From an uncultured Collinsella sp. (GTDB taxonomy: Bacteria > Actinomycetota > Coriobacteriia > Coriobacteriales > Coriobacteriaceae), in the NCBI GenBank assembly GCA_959026535.1, contig CAUFMB010000004.1, positions 1-64,000 on the forward strand: 64,000 bases of DNA. Direction: 5' to 3'. Shown piece after piece: positions 51,088 through 60,120 of the stretch. The notes under the pieces are model-generated. The model did not search any database, was not told the DNA's origin, and worked only from the letters and a program-made list of their open reading frames with translations. Numbering within the stretch: position 1 is the stretch's first letter; each line of letters starts with the position of its first letter. Both the position numbers and the translations under genes were made by a program.

Positions 51088-53958
51088 TCACGCTCCCTGT
51101 GCGGCGAGCGCCGCGGTCAGGACGATGCCGGCGATCTTGGCCGCCTCGACGTCGTGTTTGTCGTAATCCTCCAGGGCCACCGAGATGGCAACCGTGGGTG
51201 AATCGTAAGGTGCAAAGCCAACAAACATAGAGTTGACGTTGGTGCCGCCGATCTCGGCCGAACCGGTCTTGCCGGCAACCTTGACGCCCGGAATCTGGGC
51301 ATCGGTGCCGGTACCGGACTGGACGACGGCGAGCATGGCCTGCTTGACCTGGTCGGCCGTGGCAGAGCTGACAGCCTGGCCCAGCGAGCGGGACTGCGTG
51401 GTCTTAACCACGGTTCCGTCCGGGGCGAGTATCTGGGACACAAAGAACGGGTCCATGACCACGCCGCTGTTGGCGATAGCCGCAGCGATCACGCAATTCT
51501 GCATAACGGTGGTCTGCGGGCCAGGCGTGTGGTCCATGCCGACGGGCTGTCCGGCGCCTGCCCAAGCGGTCTCCCATTCGGTCATAAGCGACGGGTCGGC
51601 CATGATGGAAGCCGCGGTGGTCAGATCCTGGCCGAGCTTTTGACCGTAGCCAAAGGCGTTGGCAAACTGGACGAGCGAGCTGGCGCCGACCTCGTTTGCC
51701 ACCTGGCCAAAGACGACGTTGGACGACACGGCGAAGGCCTGCTGCAGGCTGATGGTGCCGTAGCTCTCGTTGGCATCGTTGGTGACCGGCGCGTTGCCAA
51801 TATCCATGGAGCCGGGCGCCTGGTACGTGCTGGTAAGGCTGGCGGTGCCGGTCTCGAGCGCCGCGGAGAGTGTGACGACCTTAAAGGTCGAGCCCGGGGT
51901 GTAGAGCGCGTCCATGGCGCGGTCGTACATGGAGCCGTCCTCGCCGCCGCCCGACTGGAGCAGCGCATCGATGTTGGTGTTGTCGTAGGTGGGCGAGCTC
52001 GCGCACGCAAGGACCGCACCGGTGCGCGGATCCATGACCACCACAGCGCCCTTAAAGCCCTTGAGCGCCTGCTCGGCAGCCGTCTGGATGCGCGAGTCGA
52101 TGGTGAGCTTGGCGGTATTGCCCGGCTGGGTCTGCCCCGCGAGCGACGCGATGGCGTTGTTCCAGCTGGAGTAATCCTTGGAGCCGGTGAGCGTATCGTT
52201 CATGACGCTCTCGATGCCGGCGGTGCCGTATTGCTGGCTCACGTAGCCCACCACGTGCGCGGCCATGTTGCCGTTGGGGTAGGAACGGGCGTAGGTGCCG
52301 TCCTCCTGCTGCAACGACTCGGCTAGCGTCACGCCGTCGGACGTGATGATGGAGCCACGCTGGATGTACTTGGAGCGGGCGATGGTGTGGTTGTTGGTCG
52401 GCATGTCCTGATAGTCCTTCGCCTTGATGACCTGGACATAGGTGAGGTTGCCGATAAGGATGGCGAACAGCGCCGTGAAAGCAAACACGGCACGAGTCAG
52501 ACGGTTGGCAAGTGCCACGCGGCCGAGCACGCCGGACTCTGGCGTGTCGAGCAGGCGACGACGCATGCGAGAGCCCGCGGAGTGGTTGCCGTGGCTGTAG
52601 GAAGGTGCGCTGGCAAAACGCGTACCGGTCGGGGCGACGGCGGATGCGACCTGGTCATCGGTGATGGCGGCCATGGTGCCGGTGCCGGTGAGCTCGGCTT
52701 CGCGTCCGGTTGCCTCGTCGCCGGCGCGCAGCAGTAGCGCGACGATGATAAAGCTCGCCAGCAGCGAGGAGCCGCCCTGGCTCATAAAGGGCAGGGTGAC
52801 GCCAGTCAGCGGGATCAGGCGGGTTACGCCGCCAACGATTAAGAATGCCTGGAAGCTGATGGCCGCCGTAAGGCCGGTCGCGCTAAAGGCGGCAAGGTCG
52901 GACTTGGCGCGGGCGGCCGTGGTGAGGCCACGCACGGCAAAAAGCATAAACAGGATGAGCACGGCGCCGCCGCCCAAAAGGCCCATTTCCTCGCCGATGG
53001 CCGAGAAGATAAAGTCGGACTCGACGACGGGGATGTTGTTTGCCATGCCGTTGCCGATGCCGACGCCAACCAGGCCACCGTCAGCCAGCGAGTAAAGTGA
53101 CTGTACGATCTGGTAGCCCTGGCCCTGGGCGTCCTTAAACGGATCGACCCAGACCTGAAAGCGCACCTGCACGTGCGACAGGAACTTGTAGGCGCCCACG
53201 GCTCCAACGGCCAGCAGCGCAAGGCCGATGATGACGTACGAAAAACGTCCCGTGGCAACATAGAGCATCAGCAAAAAGATGGTGTAGAACAGGACGGCCG
53301 AGCCCAGGTCGCGTTCGAAGACGACGATGAGCAGGCACACGCCCCACACGGCAAACAGCGGCAGCAGCAGGCGGAAGCGCGGAATCTTGAGGCCCAGGAT
53401 CTTGCGGTTGGAGATGGAGAGCAGCTCGCGGTTCTCGGCCAGATAGCCTGCCAGGAACAAGACGATGAAGACCTTGGCGAACTCGCCAGGCTGGATGGTG
53501 AAGCCCGCGATGCGAATCCACAGCTTGGAGCCCGAGATCGTGGTGCCGATAAAGATCGGCAGCATCAGCAGGATGATGCCGATAATGCCAAAGGTGTACT
53601 TGTAGCGCATGACCACGTCGAGGTTCTTAACCAGTGCGAGCGTTCCCACCATGAGCGCCACCGAGACAAACAAGATGATGAGCTGCGAGATGGCGAGGTC
53701 GGGGGCCAGGCGCGTCACGAATGTGATGCCGATGCCCGAGAGCACAAAGACGATGGGCAGGATGGCGGGGTCGGCGCCGGGCGCCAGGATGCGCACGGCG
53801 ATATGCGCCGCGGCGAAGGCGGCGAACAGGCCGATCGGCACGGCGAGCGTCTCAAAGGAAACCGTGGCACCCGCGGTGAGCACGTACATCGCATAGAGCA
53901 GGATGACGGGGAACGCCGAGGCGATGAGCAAGAGCAGTTCGGTGTTGCGGCGACTCAT
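51088..53958 (-). CDS. FtsW/RodA (SEDS) polymerase fused to class B penicillin-binding protein
   Basis: Encodes 956 residues from ATG 53958 (AGGGAG upstream). Residues ~1-420 form a complete SEDS glycosyltransferase with ten helices: GSKLWIRIAGFTIQPGEFAKV, FERDLGSAVLF, SDFIFSAIGEEMGLLGG and LPFMSQGGSS. A linker leads to a further membrane helix (~480-500) and a PbpA-type transpeptidase: catalytic serine PGSTFKVVT, second motif SSN, third motif GKTGSAE. Mycobacteria carry rodA and pbpA as adjacent genes; here they are one reading frame. Polymerises and cross-links peptidoglycan. Confidence 0.95.
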   Translation of the reverse strand: MSRRNTELLLLIASAFPVILLYAMYVLTAGATVSFETLAVPIGLFAAFAAAHIAVRILAPGADPAILPIVFVLSGIGITFVTRLAPDLAISQLIILFVSVALMVGTLALVKNLDVVMRYKYTFGIIGIILLMLPIFIGTTISGSKLWIRIAGFTIQPGEFAKVFIVLFLAGYLAENRELLSISNRKILGLKIPRFRLLLPLFAVWGVCLLIVVFERDLGSAVLFYTIFLLMLYVATGRFSYVIIGLALLAVGAVGAYKFLSHVQVRFQVWVDPFKDAQGQGYQIVQSLYSLADGGLVGVGIGNGMANNIPVVESDFIFSAIGEEMGLLGGGAVLILFMLFAVRGLTTAARAKSDLAAFSATGLTAAISFQAFLIVGGVTRLIPLTGVTLPFMSQGGSSLLASFIIVALLLRAGDEATGREAELTGTGTMAAITDDQVASAVAPTGTRFASAPSYSHGNHSAGSRMRRRLLDTPESGVLGRVALANRLTRAVFAFTALFAILIGNLTYVQVIKAKDYQDMPTNNHTIARSKYIQRGSIITSDGVTLAESLQQEDGTYARSYPNGNMAAHVVGYVSQQYGTAGIESVMNDTLTGSKDYSSWNNAIASLAGQTQPGNTAKLTIDSRIQTAAEQALKGFKGAVVVMDPRTGAVLACASSPTYDNTNIDALLQSGGGEDGSMYDRAMDALYTPGSTFKVVTLSAALETGTASLTSTYQAPGSMDIGNAPVTNDANESYGTISLQQAFAVSSNVVFGQVANEVGASSLVQFANAFGYGQKLGQDLTTAASIMADPSLMTEWETAWAGAGQPVGMDHTPGPQTTVMQNCVIAAAIANSGVVMDPFFVSQILAPDGTVVKTTQSRSLGQAVSSATADQVKQAMLAVVQSGTGTDAQIPGVKVAGKTGSAEIGGTNVNSMFVGFAPYDSPTVAISVALEDYDKHDVEAAKIAGIVLTAALAAQGA

Positions 53959-53974
53959 AAGCGGCACTCCCTTT

Positions 53975-55873
53975 CTAATTCTTATCGGAGGCTTCGGCCT
54001 CGGCTGACTGTTCGGCGGTTTTCTCGGAATCTGACTCGGATGTGGATTCCTGATCGGTGTTGTCGCGAATCGTTTGCGCGTCAATCACCTGACGGGTCTG
54101 CTCCTCGTCAATCTGATGGCGGTACTTGGAAATGGTGTCCTGCGCATCGTCGACGCTCGTTTGTGGAATGCCTGCCTTCAGGCGGTTTTGCGTGTCTTCG
54201 GGCAGGTCGGACAGCTTGATGCTGGTTTCGCTCTCGAGCCAGTGGAGCTCGACCCCGAGCGTCTTGCCGGGTAGGCCGCGCCAGACGGCGACATTGCCGT
54301 GGTAGGTTCCCAAGTAATAGGAGCCGGTGACGCCCGTGTATGCCCAGATGCCTGCTACCAGCACAAAGACAAGGGCCAAGATGGAGGCGATGGTGACATT
54401 GCGGCGTCGGACGCGTTTTGCCTCGCGCATGACGCCGTCGTCGACCAGATCGACGACCACCACGGTCACGTTGTCGTGGCCGCCGGCGGCGAGCGCCGCG
54501 TCCACCAAGTTGTCGACACAGATCTGTGCGCTCGAAGACTGCGTGGCGATGTTCTCGATATCGCTATCGGGAATCATGCTCGAAAGACCGTCGGAGCACA
54601 GAATCAGGCGGTCGCCTTCCTCGATGTGCAGGGTAAAGTGGTCGGCATACATGGCGGGATCCGAGCCCAGCGCGCGGGTGATGACCGAGCGGTTGGGGTG
54701 GACGCGGGCCTCGTCGGCCGTAATCTCGCCGGCATCCACGAGCTCCTCCACGTAGGAGTGGTCGCGGGTCACGCGGATGAGCGTACCCTCGTGGAGCAGG
54801 TAGGCGCGCGAGTCGCCCACGTGGGCGATGGCGAGCGTGTCGTTTTCGATGTAGGCACAGGTGGCCGTGCACCCCATGCCGGGTTTGCCCAGGCCGTTGA
54901 GGGCGGCCTCGATCACGGCGGCGTTGGCGGCCTCAACGGCTGCGGCCAGGCGCGCGGCGTCGGCGGACTGCGGCGCCGTCTTGGCGATGGTCTCGACGGC
55001 GATGGAGGATGCCACCTCGCCGGCGGCGTGTCCTCCCATGCCGTCGCACACGCAAAAGAGCGGCGACTGCACCAGATAGGAGTCCTCATTGTGCGGGCGT
55101 ACGCATCCGACGTCGGAGCGGGCGCCCCACATAAGCTGCGTGGTGGTGCCGGCGTCGTAGGTCGAGTCGGTCTCGATGCGCTCGTCGGTCAGCGGCTCAA
55201 AGCTCATGGTCGAGCCGGGATCTTTGAGCTTTGCCTCCACGGCCGCGACATCGATCTCGGCGGTGTCGCCGGGGGAGACGGTGTCAGCATCGTTGCCCGA
55301 CTCGACGTCGGAGACGTCCGGAAGGTTGAGATCTTCGGTTACGCGGTCGGCGGGATTGCCGTCCTGCTGCGGCTCGACAGCCGTCGGCTCGGGCGTCGCA
55401 AAGTGCGACGGCGCGGGCGTGCTCTGGGGTTGAGCGGAGGGCTCGGGAGCTGTGGCGGGCGCGGCAACGGGCTGCTCGACTTCGGCAGGCGTTGCGGATG
55501 CGGGTGCCGCCTCGCTTGCCGGGGCGACGGGGAATACCGGCGCGGCAGGCTCGGGGGCTGCAAACACGGCAGCGCTCTCGTTAATCGCCTCGGCGACGGG
55601 CTCGGCAAAGTGAGCCGGTGCGGGCGTTGCCTCCGGTTCCGCGGACTGCTCGGCAGCGTGCGCGCCGATGGGGGCATCGAGCTGCTCGGTGTCGGCGTCC
55701 TCGTCATCGACGAGTGCCGGATATTCTTGAGTTACATGCGAAAGAGGCAGGGAGAACACGGTGTCCTCGGGCTCCACGGTCGCAGGGCGCGCCGGAGCGG
55801 CATGAGCCGGCGCAGCTGCGGGGGCAGTCGGCGTCTCGGGCATGGTTGCGGACTTGTTCTCCTCGTCGATCAT
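53975..55873 (-). CDS. PP2C-family protein phosphatase with long N-terminal extension (PstP-like)
   Basis: Encodes 632 residues. Residues 1-~245 are a Pro/Ala/Glu-rich disordered extension not found in mycobacterial PstP. The PP2C catalytic domain (~250-480) has metal-binding motifs GARSDVGCVRPHNEDS, VCDGMGGHAAGEVAS, HVGDSRAYL and GGHDNVTVVVVD. One membrane helix (~500-520) and a ~110-residue extracytoplasmic tail follow. Counteracts the operon's kinases. Overlaps fhaB by four bases. Confidence 0.95.
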   Translation of the reverse strand: MIDEENKSATMPETPTAPAAAPAHAAPARPATVEPEDTVFSLPLSHVTQEYPALVDDEDADTEQLDAPIGAHAAEQSAEPEATPAPAHFAEPVAEAINESAAVFAAPEPAAPVFPVAPASEAAPASATPAEVEQPVAAPATAPEPSAQPQSTPAPSHFATPEPTAVEPQQDGNPADRVTEDLNLPDVSDVESGNDADTVSPGDTAEIDVAAVEAKLKDPGSTMSFEPLTDERIETDSTYDAGTTTQLMWGARSDVGCVRPHNEDSYLVQSPLFCVCDGMGGHAAGEVASSIAVETIAKTAPQSADAARLAAAVEAANAAVIEAALNGLGKPGMGCTATCAYIENDTLAIAHVGDSRAYLLHEGTLIRVTRDHSYVEELVDAGEITADEARVHPNRSVITRALGSDPAMYADHFTLHIEEGDRLILCSDGLSSMIPDSDIENIATQSSSAQICVDNLVDAALAAGGHDNVTVVVVDLVDDGVMREAKRVRRRNVTIASILALVFVLVAGIWAYTGVTGSYYLGTYHGNVAVWRGLPGKTLGVELHWLESETSIKLSDLPEDTQNRLKAGIPQTSVDDAQDTISKYRHQIDEEQTRQVIDAQTIRDNTDQESTSESDSEKTAEQSAEAEASDKN

Positions 55874-56286
55874 CGACGGTTCACCTTCATGACCACGTCG
55901 CCAATCTGGACCTCATCACCCTCGCGCAGCGTTGCGGGCTCCACCAGCTGACGCCCGTTAACGAGCGTGCCGTTCAGCGAGTTGAGGTCTTCGATGATGA
56001 GTGCCGGGCCCTGCAGCGAAAAGCGTGCGTGCGAGGCCGAGACAAACGGTTCGTTGATGCAGATGTCCGAGGACGGCGAGCGGCCCACGATGACGGGGCC
56101 GAGCATGTCTACATGGATGCCACGGATGCCGCGCGGACCCTTGTCCACATCGATCGTCCAGATAGCGGAGTCGCGGCGCTGGCCGCGTACGAGTCCCACG
56201 CCGGTTTTCATGACGGCGAACAGGAAGATGTAGAGCAGGGCGACCAGGACGATGCGGCCTGCAAAAAGGACGATATCGATGTTCAT
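55870..56286 (-). CDS. Membrane-anchored FHA-domain protein (FhaB/FipA-like)
   Basis: Encodes 138 residues. An N-terminal membrane helix (~5-28) is followed by an FHA domain (~60-138) with VIVGRSPSSDICI, SASHARF and LNSLNGTLVNG, which binds phosphothreonine. Its mycobacterial counterpart links PASTA-kinase signals to FtsZ/FtsQ. Six bases after fhaA; overlaps the phosphatase gene. Confidence 0.93.
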   Translation of the reverse strand: MNIDIVLFAGRIVLVALLYIFLFAVMKTGVGLVRGQRRDSAIWTIDVDKGPRGIRGIHVDMLGPVIVGRSPSSDICINEPFVSASHARFSLQGPALIIEDLNSLNGTLVNGRQLVEPATLREGDEVQIGDVVMKVNRR

Positions 56287-56292
56287 AAGCGA

Positions 56293-57303
56293 CTATCCCC
56301 TAAATTCAAAGGTGCTCAGGCCAAACGTCAGCAGGTCGCCGTTGCGCAGCGGGCAGCGCGTGATGCGGCGGTTGTTGACGAGCGTGCCGTTGGTGGAATT
56401 GAGGTCCTCGATCGACCAGTCCGAACCGGTAAAGGTGAGTTGGGCGTGACGACGCGACACGTTGGGGTCGCGCAGGGCAATGTCGGAAACCGAGCGCTCG
56501 CGACCGATAGTCACCTGTGCGGAGGTGATGCTATGGCTCTCGCCGCTCACGACGTCGACGAGCTGGGCGAGCGGGCGCTGCGGGGCGCGAGTGCTCGCCA
56601 TGTTGGAGGCGATGCCGGCTGCGGCACCTAGGCCCACGGCGGCACCGGTCGCGGCGGCTCCGCCCATGCCGGCAAGCGCGTCGCGCGAGACGGTCTGCGG
56701 CACCGGGATAGGGGCGGCGGGGTCGGGGACGCTAGGCGCGAAGGGATCTGCCACGGCAAGCGGGTCGGGAGCGGCGGCGCGAGGCGTCGGCTGCTGCTGG
56801 GGCATGGCGGCGGGGCGCTGCTGCTGCGGGGCAGCAAACTGCTGCTGGCCGGCGCGCGGGGCGCTGGCGGCGCGGCTTGCGGCCGAGTTATTCTGTCCCA
56901 GGCCGTTTTGGTAGGCGCGCTCTTCCTCGTACAGGCGGCCGAGCGTGGGCGCATCGACGTTCTCGGCAAAGACCGAGAACTTGCCGGCGCGCAGCTGCGG
57001 ATCGATCATAAAGCGCACGAGGGGCTCGCCGACAAAGACATAGCGGCGCTTTTCGGCCTGCGCCTTCACAAACTCGCGGACCTCGCGCGAAAGCTCGGGG
57101 TAGAACGGGGCGAGCATGGGATCGTCGTCGGCGGCGATAAGGATGGTATAGAGTGCCGGCGCCGTGTTGACGCCGTTGATCACCAGAGTCTGATCCTCCA
57201 TGTCGCGAGCGGCCTGCTTGGCAAGCTTCTTAAAGGAGAACGGGGCACGGGTGGCACCGAAGATGCCGGCCACGTGGTCCTCGAAGATGTTCAGGAAGTT
57301 CAC
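56293..57303 (-). CDS. DUF3662/FHA-domain protein (FhaA-like)
   Basis: Encodes 336 residues, starts with GTG and overlaps the upstream kinase stop (GTGA). The N-terminal DUF3662 domain (~1-125) is followed by a Gln/Pro/Ala-rich low-complexity linker (~145-235) and a C-terminal FHA domain with VTIGRERSVSDIAL, VSRRHAQL and LNSTNGTLVNN. Like mycobacterial FhaA it probably recruits phosphorylated envelope proteins. Confidence 0.95.
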   Translation of the reverse strand: MNFLNIFEDHVAGIFGATRAPFSFKKLAKQAARDMEDQTLVINGVNTAPALYTILIAADDDPMLAPFYPELSREVREFVKAQAEKRRYVFVGEPLVRFMIDPQLRAGKFSVFAENVDAPTLGRLYEEERAYQNGLGQNNSAASRAASAPRAGQQQFAAPQQQRPAAMPQQQPTPRAAAPDPLAVADPFAPSVPDPAAPIPVPQTVSRDALAGMGGAAATGAAVGLGAAAGIASNMASTRAPQRPLAQLVDVVSGESHSITSAQVTIGRERSVSDIALRDPNVSRRHAQLTFTGSDWSIEDLNSTNGTLVNNRRITRCPLRNGDLLTFGLSTFEFRG

Positions 57304-59153
57304 GAAAGATCACTCTCCGTATAGGTTCTTTGGTATCCGAGCAAATATAGGCATATCCCAACGATTATAGAGGATAGGATTCCCGCAACCGCCGCCTTGG
57401 CGATGACCGCGGCTGCAAGGCTGGCAATTTCCATATGGTGTGCAAGACAGGACGCCGCTGCGCAGCCGATGCCGGTGACAGCGATGGCGGCGATTGCGGC
57501 AAGGTTTGAGCCCTGATTGGCACGCTTGGCATGGGTATTGAGCAGCGCGGATGACGCTGCGGCAGTTGCCGCGACCAGCACAAAGGCGACCCAAAGGAGC
57601 GGGTCTCCCAGCGCTGCGGCAACGTTACCGAGCCCCAGCACGCCTCCGGCTGAAAGCGCGACCGTGGCCAGACGGGCAAAAAGCGCGCCCATGCCCGTTG
57701 CCGCGGCGGCGCTTGTCGGGCCGAGCCAAAATGACGCGACGCCGGCGGCGACCCCAGCTGCCAGGAAGGTATTGCCGGTCAGACAGCCAAGCGCGAGTGC
57801 ACAGGTGAGCGCGGCGCTCGCGGCAGCCTCGGTGCGGCCCCAGGCGATCCACCAACCGGACATGGTGGCGGCAAAGAGCACCGCGACGGGCAGCATCGAC
57901 AGGATGCCCTGCGCCTGCATGGTGGCGTTGGCCATAAGTACCAAAAAGCCCACGGCCGAGATAGCCGAGCCAATCTGCGGGGCCAGGCCGGCGGCCGCCC
58001 CAATCGCGATGGCCGCGGCAATAAGTCCGGGAAGCGCCGCGACGCCAGCCGTCTGCATGATCGAAAAGCTAAAGGCGCCGCACGTTAGCGCCGAGATGGC
58101 GCGCATGGTGTAATCGCGCGCGTGGCCCCAGCGCGTGCCGGCCCAGCCGAGTGCGGGGTCGACCTCGATGGTGTCGTCCTCATAGGGCAGCGATTCGATA
58201 TCGTCTGCCGTGCGCTCGTCATCCGAAAGTTCGCCAACCATTTGCTCTAGGCTGCGACGGCCCTCGCGCACGCTGCCCAGACCGGCAAGGAGCTGGTCGC
58301 AAAATGCCTCGATGCTGCTGGGGCGGTCCTGCGGCATGGGGGAGAGCGCGCTCATGAGCGCGGCCTCGGCTCCCGGGGGAAAGTGTGGTATCAGCTCGCT
58401 GGGATAGGTGGCGCCGCCGATGATGCGGTCGAGCGAGTCGGCGGGCGTGGCCGCCATAAAGGGGGCGCTGCCGCACAGGCCCTCATAGATTACACAGGCG
58501 AGGGCAAAGACATCGGCGCGCTCATCGACCGTGCCGGTCTCGATATCGAGCTGCTCGGGCGGCATGTAGCCGATGGTGCCGCCGCGCGAGCCGCCAAAGC
58601 CACTGGCGGACGACAGTCGCGCCATGCCAAAGTCGGTGAGCTTTACATTGCCCGAGTGGTCGATGAGCACGTTGGCGGGCTTAATGTCCAGGTGGAGTAC
58701 GCCATTACTATGGGCGAAGGTGAGCGCCTGGCCCAAGGCATCGGCAATGGCCGCGGCCTCGTCAAAGGTAAGGGAGTGGCCGTCTACGCGATGCAAAAAC
58801 TCGGCCAGCGACATGCCATCGACATATTCCATGACCAGGTAGGCATAGGCTGTGTCGTGCGTAAAGTCGATGACCTGCACGATATTGGGATGTTGAAGCA
58901 TGGCGGCAGTGTGCGCCTCGCGCAGGACATCCATGATGTCGCTGGCGGGCATGCCGGCACCGTTGATAAGGGGGATGCGTTTAATGGCGACGCGGCGGCG
59001 CAGGTGCGTGTCGCGGCAGATCTCGATGGAGCCAAAACCGCCGGTCGCAAGTGTCTCGAGCGGCTGGTACCGCTTGAGCAGCTCGCGAGAGCTGGTGCCC
59101 TCCAAAGGAACGTCCGGCGAGAACCGGGCGGTATGTTGCGAGAAAAGCGGCAT
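57300..59153 (-). CDS. Serine/threonine kinase with polytopic membrane domain
   Basis: Encodes 617 residues from ATG 59153 (GAGGG seven bases upstream); an in-frame TTG two codons earlier is less likely. The kinase domain (~25-290) has LATGGFGSIEI, VAIKRI, catalytic loop LHLDIKPANVL (HLD where HRD is usual) and DFGMA. After a linker, the C-terminal ~260 residues form about ten Ala/Gly-rich membrane helices. There are no PASTA repeats. First gene of the FHA/PP2C/SEDS operon, in the position of an additional PknA-like kinase. Confidence 0.92.
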   Translation of the reverse strand: MPLFSQHTARFSPDVPLEGTSSRELLKRYQPLETLATGGFGSIEICRDTHLRRRVAIKRIPLINGAGMPASDIMDVLREAHTAAMLQHPNIVQVIDFTHDTAYAYLVMEYVDGMSLAEFLHRVDGHSLTFDEAAAIADALGQALTFAHSNGVLHLDIKPANVLIDHSGNVKLTDFGMARLSSASGFGGSRGGTIGYMPPEQLDIETGTVDERADVFALACVIYEGLCGSAPFMAATPADSLDRIIGGATYPSELIPHFPPGAEAALMSALSPMPQDRPSSIEAFCDQLLAGLGSVREGRRSLEQMVGELSDDERTADDIESLPYEDDTIEVDPALGWAGTRWGHARDYTMRAISALTCGAFSFSIMQTAGVAALPGLIAAAIAIGAAAGLAPQIGSAISAVGFLVLMANATMQAQGILSMLPVAVLFAATMSGWWIAWGRTEAAASAALTCALALGCLTGNTFLAAGVAAGVASFWLGPTSAAAATGMGALFARLATVALSAGGVLGLGNVAAALGDPLLWVAFVLVAATAAASSALLNTHAKRANQGSNLAAIAAIAVTGIGCAAASCLAHHMEIASLAAAVIAKAAVAGILSSIIVGICLYLLGYQRTYTESDLS

Positions 59154-59297
59154 GGCCAACCCTCGTGCGTTTAAAGTTCGTTTGCGAGTGGCGGGCGCTG
59201 AGCCGAGCCGTTCGCGGTGGCATAGATGCTGCTAGTGTAGCACGCTCGGGTGCATGGGGAGGATAGCGGGATGCGAGGCTGCCTGTCTGGCTTGGCC

Positions 59298-60005
59298 TTA
59301 GCGCTTCTTTTTGTTCTTCTTCTGCTTGCGCTTGGTCTCCTGGGGCTTGTCGCCCTGCTTGGCCTCGGCGGCGGCCTTCTCGGCCTTCATTTTCTTCTTC
59401 TTGGTCTCGATGCGGAGTTTTTTGTTGATGCGCGCCTTAAGGAAGGGACCGAACTGCTCGGCATCGCCGCGGACAAAGGTGTCCTTAGGGATCGTCACGC
59501 CCTGGTCGGCGAACATGGCCACAAAGATGCGCTCGCCGTCGAGCACGTGGTCGAGCTTTTCAAACGGGAAGAACTGTGACTTGCCGCTCTTGCCCCAAAC
59601 CATCAGGCCGTCCTCGTTGGCGGCGACGCGGCGATAGCGGCCACCCATGGACTCGTCGGCCTCAACGGCGTCGATAAAGTCGCGGGCGAGGGTGTGGTGC
59701 AGGTTTTTGCTCCACCAGGCCAAAAAGGCGCCGAACACGATCAGGACGACGCCAAACTTGATCCAGTTGCCGCCGGCCACCAGCATGCCGATGCCGATGA
59801 GCGCGGCAATTGCCGCGGCGACATACAGCGAGCCGCGACGCCTGGGCGAGGCGACCAGGCGGGCGAAGTCGGTGACCAGGTCGTTTTCGTACTGGTACTC
59901 GTTGAGGTACAGGATGCCGTCGTCGGCTGCGGCCTGCTCCTCGAGCGCGACCTCGACCTGGTCGGCTGCTTCGGAGGGGATGAGGTTGCTCTCTGCGTCT
60001 GCCAT
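59298..60005 (-). CDS. YcxB-like membrane protein
   Basis: Encodes 235 residues from ATG 60005. An N-terminal cytoplasmic part (~1-60) is followed by two adjacent membrane helices (~63-105, YVAAAIAALIGIGMLV; FGVVLIVFGAFLAWW), a YcxB-type domain with FFPFEKLDHVLDGERIFVAMF, and a Lys-rich C-terminal tail (KRKQKKNKKKR). Function of the family is unknown. Confidence 0.8.
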   Translation of the reverse strand: MADAESNLIPSEAADQVEVALEEQAAADDGILYLNEYQYENDLVTDFARLVASPRRRGSLYVAAAIAALIGIGMLVAGGNWIKFGVVLIVFGAFLAWWSKNLHHTLARDFIDAVEADESMGGRYRRVAANEDGLMVWGKSGKSQFFPFEKLDHVLDGERIFVAMFADQGVTIPKDTFVRGDAEQFGPFLKARINKKLRIETKKKKMKAEKAAAEAKQGDKPQETKRKQKKNKKKR

Positions 60006-60120
60006 GCTCTTTGGACTCCTATCGCGGCGGGCTCGCCGTACGGGTATTATGGAATGCAGTATGCCGTGCGACCGCATGGCCGCCGCGGCAACAAGACTCA
60101 GTATACCCGGGGGAGCACCC

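Noticed and set aside
60030..60115. SRP 4.5S RNA upstream of dnaX
   Set aside because: A GGGTAT...ATACCC stem is present, but the conserved GGAA tetraloop/SRP helix 8 motif is absent.
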